A stretch of 64,000 nt of DNA from Streptomyces sp. APSN-46.1 (GTDB taxonomy: Bacteria > Actinomycetota > Actinomycetes > Streptomycetales > Streptomycetaceae). Every line of letters begins with the position of its first letter. The first letter of the stretch is position 1. Position numbers and translations under genes: made by a program. The notes under the pieces were generated by a model. The model saw only the letters and a program-made list of their open reading frames with translations, searched no databases and was not told the origin of the DNA. Positions 52,221 through 60,061 of the stretch are shown in pieces. The stretch spans positions 187,623 through 251,622 of the forward strand of contig NZ_JALGRF010000005.1 of the NCBI RefSeq assembly GCF_022815725.1, given 5' to 3'.

Positions 52221-53339
52221 TCAGCGGCGCGCGTCTGTCTGAACGAAGAGCACACCGAGGAAATGACCCTGGTTTTCGCCCGCGAACCTGAAGCTCAGGC
52301 TGCGGGCGCCACCGGACAGGGCGGGACTCAGGTCGAACACGTCCGCGTCATATCCGAGATTATTCACATGATCGGGCTGGCGCACGAAGGAGCCACGCCC
52401 GAACTCCGTGATGGTGGAATTCATAACATCATTGAAAGGATTTTCTCCGTCGCTGAGGCTCACCCGGCGACCGCTGTCGGCGGTCACCGTGAGTGAGTCC
52501 CCGAGGGTCCCCCGGTCCCCGTCGTACGCGACCACGCCGGCCTTCCCCGAGGACCCGGCCGGGGCGTCCAGGCCGGCGATCTCCACCGTCTCGCCCGCCG
52601 CCTCACCGGCGCCGGAGGCCAGCCCCTCGAAGCCGTCCCACAGCGAGACCCGGCGCAGCGGCTCCTTGGGGTGCTCGTACGCCACGACCAGCGTCCAGCC
52701 GCCCCAGGCGCCCACGTCGGAGTGGCCCATCGCGATGTTCAGCTGGGCCACCGTCCACATCCCGGTGCCGCCCTTGCGGACCAGCGGGGTCACGTCGGCC
52801 GAGGCCTGGTAGGCATCGCTGCCCGCGTCGGTCCTGTGGCCGATCACCGTGTCGGCCAGCACTTCCTTGTACGCGCCGCCCGGTTCGGCGACCAGCACCC
52901 GGCCGTTGTCCTGCGGCGGCTTCTGCTCGCCCACCCGCAGGTTCCCGCCCCAGTACAGCCGGGCGTACGAGACCTTCGCGCCCTGCGGGACCTTGAGCTC
53001 GGCCCGGGTGGAGTTGTAGGTGTCCGGGTCCTTGTCCACCTCGCTGTAGAACATCTCGAAGTCGCTGTTGACCCCGGCCGCGCCCTTCTTGACCTCGGCG
53101 CACGGCTCGGCCTGCGGGGACTCCTCCCGGCGGCAGCTGATGCCGGAGTTGGAGGCCCGTACCAGCCCGCCGTGCTGCACGGCCTGATAACGCTGGGTGA
53201 ACTGGACACGCTCCGCTTCCCTCGGCGCGGGGGCGCTGACCCCGGCGGGGACCGCCGCCCCCGCCACGGGGACGTTCGCGGAAAGTGTGAGGCAGGACAG
53301 CAGACCGAGAGTGCCGAGGATTCTGCGGGAGGAACCCAT
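52221..53339 (-). CDS. Secreted DUF3344-family protein
   Basis: 372-residue protein with a signal peptide (about 1-34, cut near VAGAAV). The mature domain has LKVPQGAKVSYARLYWGGNL and GWTLVVAYEHPKEPLRRVSLWDGFEGL, the DUF3344 pattern found in secreted actinobacterial surface proteins. Cys in SCRREE and PCAEVKK may pair. It is the first gene of the polysaccharide operon and lies back to back with the chaplin cluster. Function unknown; a surface or polymer-binding role is inferred from position. Confidence 0.8.
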   Translation of the reverse strand: MGSSRRILGTLGLLSCLTLSANVPVAGAAVPAGVSAPAPREAERVQFTQRYQAVQHGGLVRASNSGISCRREESPQAEPCAEVKKGAAGVNSDFEMFYSEVDKDPDTYNSTRAELKVPQGAKVSYARLYWGGNLRVGEQKPPQDNGRVLVAEPGGAYKEVLADTVIGHRTDAGSDAYQASADVTPLVRKGGTGMWTVAQLNIAMGHSDVGAWGGWTLVVAYEHPKEPLRRVSLWDGFEGLASGAGEAAGETVEIAGLDAPAGSSGKAGVVAYDGDRGTLGDSLTVTADSGRRVSLSDGENPFNDVMNSTITEFGRGSFVRQPDHVNNLGYDADVFDLSPALSGGARSLSFRFAGENQGHFLGVLFVQTDARR

Positions 53340-53448
53340 GACCCTGTCTCCATTTCCGATCAAGGGGACAAAACAGGATGTGAACTTTGTCAGAAACCAG
53401 GGTGGAAATCACGTCGGACTCGCTCGTACGGCCTTTTGGGCGATAACA

Positions 53449-53476
53449 CGCACCCTCAGAGTGGGCGGGTCGTTAT
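53449..53476 (+). promoter_or_regulatory. Possible sigma-BldN-like promoter of the first chaplin
   Basis: CGCACCC and CGTTAT, 15 bases apart, resemble CGTAACC-N16-CGTTGA but with one base less spacing. Weaker than the rodlin sites. Confidence 0.3.
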
Positions 53477-53515
53477 GCCGTTGCACCATTGTTCGAACCG
53501 AAAGGAAAAACGGAG

Positions 53516-53770
53516 ATGAAGAAGAGGCTGGTACGCGGCACCACCCTGGCGCTCGCGAGCGCCGCGATGCTGATGGGCGGCGCGGGCCTCGCCTCCGCGC
53601 ACGGCGGCGACGGCGCGACGGCGGAGGGTGTCGCGGCCGAGTCCCCCGGTGTGGTGAGCGGCAACCTGGTCCAGGTCCCCATCCACATCCCGGTGAACGT
53701 GTGCGGCAACACGGTCAACGTGATCGCCCTGCTGAACCCGGCGTTCGGCAACACCTGCGTCAACGCCTGA
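53516..53770 (+). CDS. Short chaplin
   Basis: 84-residue secreted amyloid-forming surface protein. Signal peptide about 1-29. The chaplin domain (about 43-84) includes SPGVVSGNLVQVPIHIPVN and CGNTVNVIALLNPAFGNTC, with the conserved Cys pair. Chaplins coat aerial hyphae and lower surface tension. ATG 53516 with AAAGGA nine bases upstream. Confidence 0.95.
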   Translation: MKKRLVRGTTLALASAAMLMGGAGLASAHGGDGATAEGVAAESPGVVSGNLVQVPIHIPVNVCGNTVNVIALLNPAFGNTCVNA

Positions 53771-53826
53771 CCGTCAGCGCGAGCGTCAACCGCGCTGCCC
53801 GAAACGTCGGCATCCGAGTGAAAACA

Positions 53827-53855
53827 CGCAACCCCAGCCGGGGGCGCGGCGTTGA
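53827..53855 (+). promoter_or_regulatory. Sigma-BldN-type promoter of rodlin gene 1
   Basis: CGCAACC (53827-53833), 16 bases, CGTTGA (53850-53855). This matches the published sigma-BldN consensus CGTAACC-N16-CGTTGA except for one base and lies 45 bases upstream of the ATG. Confidence 0.6.
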
Positions 53856-53900
53856 TCCGGGTGCTCCACTACCGGGCAATCCAGCTAAAAAGGGACGACA

Positions 53901-54311
53901 ATGATCAAGAAGATGATGGCCTCGGCCGCGGTTGCCGCCTCGGTCGTGGGCATCGGCGCCGCCATGGCTCCGCAGGCGATGGCCATCGGCAACGACAACG
54001 GCATCAACACCGTGAACGGCAACGGCGCCTCGCAGATCTACGGCAACCAGGCCACCTACGGGAACATGAGCCCGCAGATGGCCCTGATCCAGGGCTCGTT
54101 CAACAAGCCCTGCATCGCCCTGCCCGCGAAGCTCAACGCGCAGTCGATCCTGGCGATCGTCAACGTCGGCGTTCAGGACATCCCGGTCCTGTCCAGCCCG
54201 CAGAACCAGCAGTGCACCGAGAACTCCACCCAGGCCAAGGGCGACGAGGCTCTCTCGCACATCCTCAGCAACATCCCGATCCTCTCCGGCAACGTCTCCG
54301 CCGGCAGCTGA
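53901..54311 (+). CDS. Rodlin (RdlA/RdlB-type)
   Basis: 136-residue secreted protein: signal peptide about 1-28 (ending PQAMA), then GNDNGINTVNGNGASQIYGN, the rodlin N-terminal hallmark, and two Cys (NKPCIAL, QQCTEN). Rodlins organise chaplin fibrils into the rodlet layer. ATG 53901 with AAAAAGGGA upstream. A second copy lies at 57847. Confidence 0.95.
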   Translation: MIKKMMASAAVAASVVGIGAAMAPQAMAIGNDNGINTVNGNGASQIYGNQATYGNMSPQMALIQGSFNKPCIALPAKLNAQSILAIVNVGVQDIPVLSSPQNQQCTENSTQAKGDEALSHILSNIPILSGNVSAGS

Positions 54312-54554
54312 TCGCACCCCGCGCCAGCGAGGCCGCCGCACCCTTCGGTCGCGGCGGCCTCGCCGCGTGCAGAACGCGAACCCCCGAGCCCGTAATAGGA
54401 CTCGAATAGCGACGTGAATTCGCTCCGAATTTCCGGCCCCACGGGTAGCGGAGTGAATTACGGAGCAGCCGCCGAAAATCATCGGTTTCTTTTACCCGAG
54501 CCACTCGTTGTCATTTCTGCAGTGGATACGCCTCTGCGGGAAGGATCGAAAGTA

Positions 54555-54788
54555 ATGAAGCACAAGAAGGCAGTGGTGCTGGCCGCCGGCATTCTGATGG
54601 CCGCCGGTGCCGCCTCGCCCGCCATGGCCGACGCCGACGCCGCGGGCAAGGCCGTAGCCTCCCCCGGTGTCCTGTCCGGCAACCTCGTCCAGGTTCCGGT
54701 GCACGTCCCGGTCAACGTCTGCGGCAACACCGTCAACATCATCGCGCTGCTGAACCCCGCGTTCGGCAACACCTGCGTCAACAACTGA
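54555..54788 (+). CDS. Short chaplin
   Basis: 77-residue protein with signal peptide (about 1-25, ending PAMA) and a chaplin domain containing VASPGVLSGNLVQVPVHVPV and the Cys pair in CGNTVNIIALLNPAFGNTC. Codon choice is close to the 53516 copy. AAGGA about nine bases upstream of ATG 54555. In the same direction as rodlin gene 1. Confidence 0.95.
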   Translation: MKHKKAVVLAAGILMAAGAASPAMADADAAGKAVASPGVLSGNLVQVPVHVPVNVCGNTVNIIALLNPAFGNTCVNN

Positions 54789-54919
54789 CGCAGCGCCCGC
54801 GCCCGCGAGGGCAGGCCTCCGGACCCAGACCGGGGCAGGCCTCGGAGTGCACGGCGGTGCACTCCGAGGCCACCTTCGATTCCACACCGGCGGGAGTGCC
54901 GGTAGACAGGGAAGGACCC

Positions 54920-56110
54920 ATGCGACAGGTACTGAGCCGACAGGTACTGGGCAAGGGGATGCTGACGGCGGCGGCCGCGTCGAGCCTGCTGTCGATCGCG
55001 ACGGGCGCGGCGTACGCGCACGGCGGGGCGATGGCCGAGGCCTCGCATTCACCGGGCGTACTGTCCGGCAACAGCGTCTCGGTACCCATCACCTTCACGC
55101 CCAACGTCTGCGGCAACAGCGTGGACGGCGGCGCCGCCCTGAACCCCTCGATGGGGAACACCTGCGCCACCACCAGCGGCTCCGAGATCAGCCACCACGA
55201 GTACGAGCGCCATCTCAGCCCCGAGCACGCCGAGGCCTTCGAGCGCTACCTCGACGAACGCGCGGGACGGCACGCGATGCCGCGCCAGCGCGACGAGGAG
55301 CAGGGCGGGTACGGCGAGCGGGAGGGCGAGGAGGAGCAGCGCCACCAGGCACCGCGCCACGCGGCCCCGAAGCACGCGGCACCGAAGCACGCGGCGCCCC
55401 GGCACGAGGAGCGGCACGGCGAAGGCGGCTACGGAGAGCGGGGTGAGGAGGGCAACGGCGGCGAGGAGGAGTGCGACGATCACCCGCAGCCGCTGCCCGA
55501 GGCGGAGTACCCGGCCCCGGCTCCGGCGCCCCCCGCGCCCCCGCGGCCGAAGCCCGAGCCCGCCGCGGAGCACCCGGCCCCGCAGCCGCTTCCCGCACCG
55601 GCTCCGGCTCCCGCTCCCGCTCCCGAGACGCCGGCACCCGCGCCCGCCCCCGTACAGGAGGCGCCGCAGCCGCGGCCCGAGGCGCAGCCGGTCCCGCTCC
55701 CCGCACCGGAGCCCGTCCCGGCCCCGGTCCAGGAGGCGCCCCCGGTGACGCTCCCCGCGCCGATGCCGCCCGTGATGGAGGAGGAGCCCGAGCCCCGGCC
55801 GCCGCACGGCAGCCAGCCCGTACGGCCGGCCCCCGCCCCCGCCCCCGCCCCGGAGGTCGGCCGTCCCGCCGACCAGCCGCCGGCCGCCCCCGCCGGTGAC
55901 ACCCCGGTTCACCTGCCCCCGGCGGCGGCCCCGGCACCCGCGCCCGTCCCGGCGCCCGTCCCCGCTCCCGCGCAGGCCACGGCTGTCCCCGCCGCCGTCC
56001 CGCAACTGGCCGCGACCGGCACCGGTCAGCCCGCCGCCGCGGCGGTTCTCGCCTCGGCTCTGATCCTGGGCGGCGCCATTCTGTACCGGAGGTCCCGTAT
56101 CGCCGCATGA
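54920..56110 (+). CDS. Long chaplin, single chaplin domain, sortase-anchored
   Basis: 396-residue protein: signal peptide (about 1-33), one divergent chaplin domain (about 43-82, SPGVLSGNSVSVPITFTPN... with two Cys), a His/Glu/Arg-rich segment (about 90-180) with APKHAAPKHAAPRH repeats, a Pro/Ala stalk (about 185-355), and the sorting signal LAATG (about 366) followed by a membrane helix and RRSR. Known long chaplins (ChpA-C types) have two chaplin domains and are much shorter. Sortase would attach it covalently to the wall. ATG 54920 after GAAGGA. Confidence 0.9.
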   Translation: MRQVLSRQVLGKGMLTAAAASSLLSIATGAAYAHGGAMAEASHSPGVLSGNSVSVPITFTPNVCGNSVDGGAALNPSMGNTCATTSGSEISHHEYERHLSPEHAEAFERYLDERAGRHAMPRQRDEEQGGYGEREGEEEQRHQAPRHAAPKHAAPKHAAPRHEERHGEGGYGERGEEGNGGEEECDDHPQPLPEAEYPAPAPAPPAPPRPKPEPAAEHPAPQPLPAPAPAPAPAPETPAPAPAPVQEAPQPRPEAQPVPLPAPEPVPAPVQEAPPVTLPAPMPPVMEEEPEPRPPHGSQPVRPAPAPAPAPEVGRPADQPPAAPAGDTPVHLPPAAAPAPAPVPAPVPAPAQATAVPAAVPQLAATGTGQPAAAAVLASALILGGAILYRRSRIAA

Positions 56111-56242
56111 CGATTGCGGCAATACCGGTAATCGGAAGAAATATCGGCCGGAGAATCCTTTGTCGGATTCTCCGGCCGTCGCCGTGTCCGCCGCGGATCA
56201 GCCGCGCGGATCGCCCGGCGCGTTTCCGCAGCGGCGGGGAAT

Positions 56243-56271
56243 CGTTACCCAGGTCGAAAGCGGCGCGACGG
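56243..56271 (+). promoter_or_regulatory. Possible sigma-BldN-like promoter
   Basis: CGTTACC (56243-56249), 16 bases, CGACGG (56266-56271). The -35 is good; the -10 is weak. 45 bases before the small secreted-protein ATG. Confidence 0.3.
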
Positions 56272-56315
56272 TCGCCGCGGACGCCCCCGCCGATGAAAAG
56301 AAGAGGATTTCGATA

Positions 56316-56663
56316 ATGAAGCTCACGAAGGTCGCCGCTGTCGTCGCCGGCTCGGTCGCCGCCCTCGGCGCCTCCGCCCCCGCCTTCGCCGCCGACGCCC
56401 CGGCGCAGATGCCCCCGATGAGCCTGACGAGCGGGGCGACGGAGGTGGTGAACGCCGTCAACCCCGTCTCGGAGTCCCTCCCCGAGATCCTGGGGGACGC
56501 GCTGGCCGAGCAGGGTGAGGGCGTCAACAAGGTCGTGGGCACCGTGCAGAACGTCAACAAGGTCCGCAACAACGTGCCGGGCGAGGTGCTCAAGGTGGCG
56601 AACGGTGCCACCCAGGCGTCCCCGCTGCTCGGCGGTGTGAAGCTCAACGGCGGCGCCCACTGA
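56316..56663 (+). CDS. Small secreted helical protein in the chaplin cluster
   Basis: 115-residue secreted protein with signal peptide (about 1-26, ending PAFAADA). The mature part is Val/Asn-rich and predicted helical (EVVNAVNPVSESLPEILGDAL, VNKVVGTVQNVNKVRNNVPG), with no Cys. AGAGGA lies nine bases before ATG 56316. Its position between chaplins suggests a surface or spore-coat role. Family not recognised. Confidence 0.8.
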   Translation: MKLTKVAAVVAGSVAALGASAPAFAADAPAQMPPMSLTSGATEVVNAVNPVSESLPEILGDALAEQGEGVNKVVGTVQNVNKVRNNVPGEVLKVANGATQASPLLGGVKLNGGAH

Positions 56664-56680
56664 ACCGCCCCACCACCCCG

Positions 56681-56730
56681 CACATGACTGTGGGCGCCAC
56701 CGGCGAGGCCGGGGCGCCCACAGTCATGTG
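56681..56730. terminator. Bidirectional terminator
   Basis: Perfect 18-base arms (56681-56698 and 56713-56730), 14-base loop, between convergent genes. Confidence 0.85.
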
Positions 56731-56741
56731 TGCGACGTACG

Positions 56742-56981
56742 TCAGTCGTTGACGCAGACGTTGCCGAACGCGGGGTTCAGCGCGCCGATGATGCTGACGG
56801 AGTTGCCGCAGACGTTGATCGGGATGTGAAGCGGAACCTGGACCAGGTTGCCCGAGAGGACACCGGGGGATCCCACGGCCGCGCCCTCGGCCGACGAGTC
56901 GGCGATGGCGGAGCCGGCGGCAGCGCCCGCGGCGAGACCAGCGGTGGCCAGGACCAGGGCGGCCTTCTTGGCAGAGTTCAT
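56742..56981 (-). CDS. Short chaplin
   Basis: 79-residue protein: signal peptide (about 1-28, ending SAIA), chaplin domain from VGSPGVLSGNLVQVPLHIPI to CVND with both Cys (CGNSVSIIGALNPAFGNVC). It lies on the opposite strand to the other chaplins and is convergent with the small secreted protein. GAAGG-type ribosome site upstream of ATG 56981. Confidence 0.95.
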   Translation of the reverse strand: MNSAKKAALVLATAGLAAGAAAGSAIADSSAEGAAVGSPGVLSGNLVQVPLHIPINVCGNSVSIIGALNPAFGNVCVND

Positions 56982-57118
56982 GGGAAGTGCACCTTCTGTT
57001 CGATGTTCTGCCCCGATCCCGGGGCTCACACCGAGCGAAACGCTCCACCCTGCCAGACCGACACGGCTTTGGACACGATCAGACCTGTTCAGCCCAATAG
57101 TCGTAACCATGCCTCCGG

Positions 57119-57556
57119 TTACGTCAGGGCGGGGATGTCCGGGATCTCCGGGACGTCCCCGATCTCGGGGATCTCGGGGATCTCCGGCACCAGCTCCGCC
57201 GGGGGCTGCAGCGTCGGCGGTTCGAGCCCCGGGATCTCGGGGATCTCCACCCCCGGAATCTCCGGGAGTTCCACGCCCGGGATCTCCGGCAGCTTGATCT
57301 CGGGGAGTTTGACCTCCGGGATCTTGATGTCCGGGATCTTGATGTCCGGAAGACTGATGCCCGGCGGCAGGAGGGCCGCGATGGAGTCGAGGATGCCCTT
57401 CACGAGGTCGTCGATGGGGCCGGCAGCGGCCCGTGGAGCCACCGCGCGGTCGCCGGAGTCGAGGGCGCTCGCCGGGGCGGCCGCGCCGGACAGTATGACG
57501 ACCGCGAGGGCCGAAGGGACAAGGACGCGGACGCGGAACGGCTTCGTGCGCTGCAT
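57119..57556 (-). CDS. Secreted Pro-Glu/Asp-Ile repeat protein
   Basis: 145-residue secreted protein. Signal peptide (about 1-31, ending PASA). A short segment (GPIDDLVKGILDSIAALLPPG) leads to a strict repeat: four pentads of the type [LI]PDIK/[LI]PEVK, then 7-8-residue units LPEIPGVE, IPEIPGLE, then VPEIPEIPEIG. No Cys. The period of five with P and alternating hydrophobic/charged residues suggests an extended or fibrous form. AAGGA lies six bases before ATG 57556. It sits between a chaplin and a rodlin, so a surface-layer role is likely. I know no described family. Confidence 0.8.
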   Translation of the reverse strand: MQRTKPFRVRVLVPSALAVVILSGAAAPASALDSGDRAVAPRAAAGPIDDLVKGILDSIAALLPPGISLPDIKIPDIKIPEVKLPEIKLPEIPGVELPEIPGVEIPEIPGLEPPTLQPPAELVPEIPEIPEIGDVPEIPDIPALT

Positions 57557-57771
57557 GGATGTTTCCTTTGGTGGTCGCGGGGACGCGCGGGCAGCGGACC
57601 GAGTGATCCGCTTCCTCACTCACCGTGCGAACACCTTCGACGGAGCGCAACAGGATCTTGAAGGGCTCCGGCCCGGCTGAGGGCTGCGTACGGGCTTCGC
57701 GCAGGCGTCCGGGGCGGCCTCACCCGCGCCGGGGAAAACCGCCGCCCGAACGGGCCGTTTGAGTGAAGCAG

Positions 57772-57800
57772 CGGAACCAACCCTCTGAAAGGGCAGTTGA
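57772..57800 (+). promoter_or_regulatory. Sigma-BldN-type promoter of rodlin gene 2
   Basis: CGGAACC (57772-57778), 16 bases, AGTTGA (57795-57800). Each box differs by one base from the sigma-BldN consensus, and spacing matches the rodlin 1 site. Confidence 0.5.
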
Positions 57801-57846
57801 CCAGGGCGCTCCACTAGCGGGCACTCGTGCGACAAAAGGACCAATG

Positions 57847-58257
57847 ATGCTCAAGAAGATCATGACTGCTGCCGCGGTCACCGCCGCCGTCGTCGGCGCG
57901 GGCGCTGCTGTCGCGGCCCCGGCCATGGCCATCGGCAACGACAACGGGATCAACACCGTCAACGGGAACGGTGCTCAGCAGATCTACGGCAACCAGAAGA
58001 CCGGCGGCGACCTGAGCCCGCAGCTCAGCCTGGTCCAGGGCACCCTGAACAAGCCCTGCATCGGCCTGCCGGCGAAGCTCAACGCCCAGTCGATCCTGGC
58101 GATCGTCAACGTCGGCGTTCAGGACATCCCGGTCCTGTCCAACCCGCAGAACCAGCAGTGCACCGAGAACTCCACCCAGGCCAAGGGCGACGAGCCGCTC
58201 TCGCACATCCTGGACAACATCCCGGTCCTGTCGGGCAACGCCTCCCTCGGCAGCTGA
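57847..58257 (+). CDS. Rodlin (RdlA/RdlB-type), second copy
   Basis: 136 residues, the same length as the copy at 53901 if ATG 57847 is used (AAAAGGA six bases upstream; ATG 57844 is also possible). The mature regions are about 80 percent identical by eye (GNDNGINTVNGNGAQQIYGN; LNAQSILAIVNVGVQDIPVL). The Cys pair is kept. The two genes flank the chaplin group, unlike the adjacent divergent pair I know from S. coelicolor. Confidence 0.95.
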   Translation: MLKKIMTAAAVTAAVVGAGAAVAAPAMAIGNDNGINTVNGNGAQQIYGNQKTGGDLSPQLSLVQGTLNKPCIGLPAKLNAQSILAIVNVGVQDIPVLSNPQNQQCTENSTQAKGDEPLSHILDNIPVLSGNASLGS

Positions 58258-58318
58258 TCTCCGCTCCCCACTGCGGTACGGGCCGGGCTTCTAGCGCCCG
58301 TGGAGCGATGGACGTTCG

Positions 58319-58351
58319 AGGGCCCCGGCAGCCTCCAGCTGCCGGGGCCCT
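58319..58351. terminator. Terminator between rodlin and VKOR genes
   Basis: 14-base perfect arms (58319-58332 and 58338-58351), 5-base loop, between convergent genes. Confidence 0.8.
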
Positions 58352-58366
58352 CGCGTGCGCCGCGCC

Positions 58367-59008
58367 TCAGGAGGTCCAGAACTCCCACCACCGGGTGAGG
58401 ATCAGCATGCCGATCACCCCGAGGTGCAGGGCGGGCGGGGCCCAGCCGAAGTCGGTGAAGAAGGCCCGGACCGGCCCGGGCGCGGGGAGGACGCCCGTAC
58501 GGATGGTGAAGGCGGTGACCGCCCAGAACATCAGCAGCGTCGCCGCCCAGGTCAGACAGCACCACAGGCAGAGCGCGTTGATCTCGTAGAGCGACTGGAC
58601 CATCAGCCAGGAGCAGAAGCCGACGCCGAAGACCATGCCCGCGTTCAGACCGAGCCAGAACCAGTCGCGGTAGCGGGCGCCGGCCAGGAGGCCCGCGCCC
58701 ACGCACACCACGGCGCCGAACGCGACCAGTCCGAGCATGGGGTTGGGGAAGCCGAAGACCGCCGCCTGCTCGCTCTTCATGACGCTGCCGCAGGAGACCA
58801 CCGGGTTGAGGCTGCACGCCGGTTTGAAGTCCGGGTCCTCCAGCAGGAGGAACTTGTCGAGGGTGATCACCCACGAGGCCAGCACGCCGGCGGCCCCGGT
58901 GAGCAGCAGCAGCCAGGCCAACCCCCTCGGGGTCGCTTCCGGTTCGTCCTCGGGTCGTCTGGGGGGCCGCCCCTGTTGGCGGGGAACGCCCACCGTATTC
59001 GTTGCCAT
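58367..59008 (-). CDS. Vitamin K epoxide reductase (VKOR)-family disulfide oxidase
   Basis: 213-residue membrane protein with five helices. The loop cysteines Cys65 and Cys73 (CSLNPVVSC) and the active CLWC (147-150) are present. Bacterial VKOR re-oxidises DsbA-like proteins using menaquinone, so it drives extracytoplasmic disulfide formation. ATG 59008 is preferred because GGGAG is ten bases upstream; ATG 59017 would leave only one base. It lies beside the chaplin/rodlin genes, whose products carry Cys pairs. Confidence 0.92.
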   Translation of the reverse strand: MATNTVGVPRQQGRPPRRPEDEPEATPRGLAWLLLLTGAAGVLASWVITLDKFLLLEDPDFKPACSLNPVVSCGSVMKSEQAAVFGFPNPMLGLVAFGAVVCVGAGLLAGARYRDWFWLGLNAGMVFGVGFCSWLMVQSLYEINALCLWCCLTWAATLLMFWAVTAFTIRTGVLPAPGPVRAFFTDFGWAPPALHLGVIGMLILTRWWEFWTS

Positions 59009-59200
59009 GTGGCCCATACTCCCGCGCTTGCGCCCAGAACGGCATTAACCATGGTTGTTCGTACGCAAGTTGACCTGAAGGTGTGGCGGGAACCCCTGAT
59101 GTGTCCCGGACGTTTTACCGAACCCCGGACGTGATGTCAGAGCCAGGGGCTACGTTGTGCTTCCGCGAAGTGACAACCTGCGACGGCCTGGAGACCCACC

Positions 59201-59983
59201 TTGAGCGATCCGTACGAGACAACCGAGGCGCACCTCGATCGACTCCTGGGCCGCGCCCTCAACTCCTACGACCTGCCGGACCGGTTGGTCGAGCGCCTGG
59301 GTACGGCGCTCGCCCACAGTTCTTCGCTGTACACCACGCATCACAGTCCGGCGGCCGGGCTGTGGCGGGAGACCCACCGGCACACGTACCTGCTGTCCGA
59401 CGGCGGGGCCGTGTCCCTGTGGGAGCTGGTGTACCGGCTGGAGGACGACCGGACGATGCGGCACGAGGTCTTCACCGGGAAGGCGGAGGCCTGCCTGGCG
59501 GTGGCCCGGCTGTTCGGCGAGACCCCCTCGGAGGTGGCGCGGGACCTGGCGCCGATACCGGCCGAGGAGGCGGCGCGGGGCGATGCGGCGTTATTGGGCG
59601 CGCTGTTCGCGGCGTCGGGGCCGGAGTCGGCCCGGCACCGGGACTACGCGGTGGACGAGTCGGCCGACCACGCCCGGCGGGTGCTGCGCCGCGCGGAGAA
59701 CGCGGACCGTCCGGGCGAGGAGCCGGCGCGGCGGCTGCGGTCCGCGTACGCGCACCAGATCACCCAGGCGTTCGGCGGCCGGCACGGTGTGACGGGCGGC
59801 GGGCGGGACCGGTCGGCGGGGGTCAGCCTGTACGAGCACGCGTTCCTGCTGCTGGACGGGAGCGAGGTCAGCCTGTGGGAGGTCGAGCACACGGCGACGC
59901 CGGACGGGCGGCACATGTGCGAGGTGTACGAGAGCGAGGCGGCCGCGCGCGGGGCGATGGAGCTCCGCTCCCGCGTCCGGTGA
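59201..59983 (+). CDS. DUF6227-family protein
   Basis: 260-residue soluble protein. LDRLLGRALNSYDLPDRLV at the N-terminus and two similar halves, each with S-L-W-E (VSLWELVYRLEDDRTMRHEVF and VSLWEVEHTATPDGRHMCEVY), suggesting an internal duplication. The start is TTG 59201 with GGAG seven bases upstream. A family seen in Streptomyces; role unknown to me. Confidence 0.75.
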   Translation: MSDPYETTEAHLDRLLGRALNSYDLPDRLVERLGTALAHSSSLYTTHHSPAAGLWRETHRHTYLLSDGGAVSLWELVYRLEDDRTMRHEVFTGKAEACLAVARLFGETPSEVARDLAPIPAEEAARGDAALLGALFAASGPESARHRDYAVDESADHARRVLRRAENADRPGEEPARRLRSAYAHQITQAFGGRHGVTGGGRDRSAGVSLYEHAFLLLDGSEVSLWEVEHTATPDGRHMCEVYESEAAARGAMELRSRVR

Positions 59984-60004
59984 CCCCTCCGCCGGCCTGA
60001 TCAC

Positions 60005-60050
60005 GGCTCGACGGCCCCGAACGGGCATGCCCGTTCGGGGCCGTCGAGCC
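60005..60050. terminator. Perfect palindromic bidirectional terminator
   Basis: 46-base perfect palindrome (23-base arms) between the convergent DUF6227 and DHA2 genes. Confidence 0.85.
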
Positions 60051-60061
60051 GGTTGAGGGGG

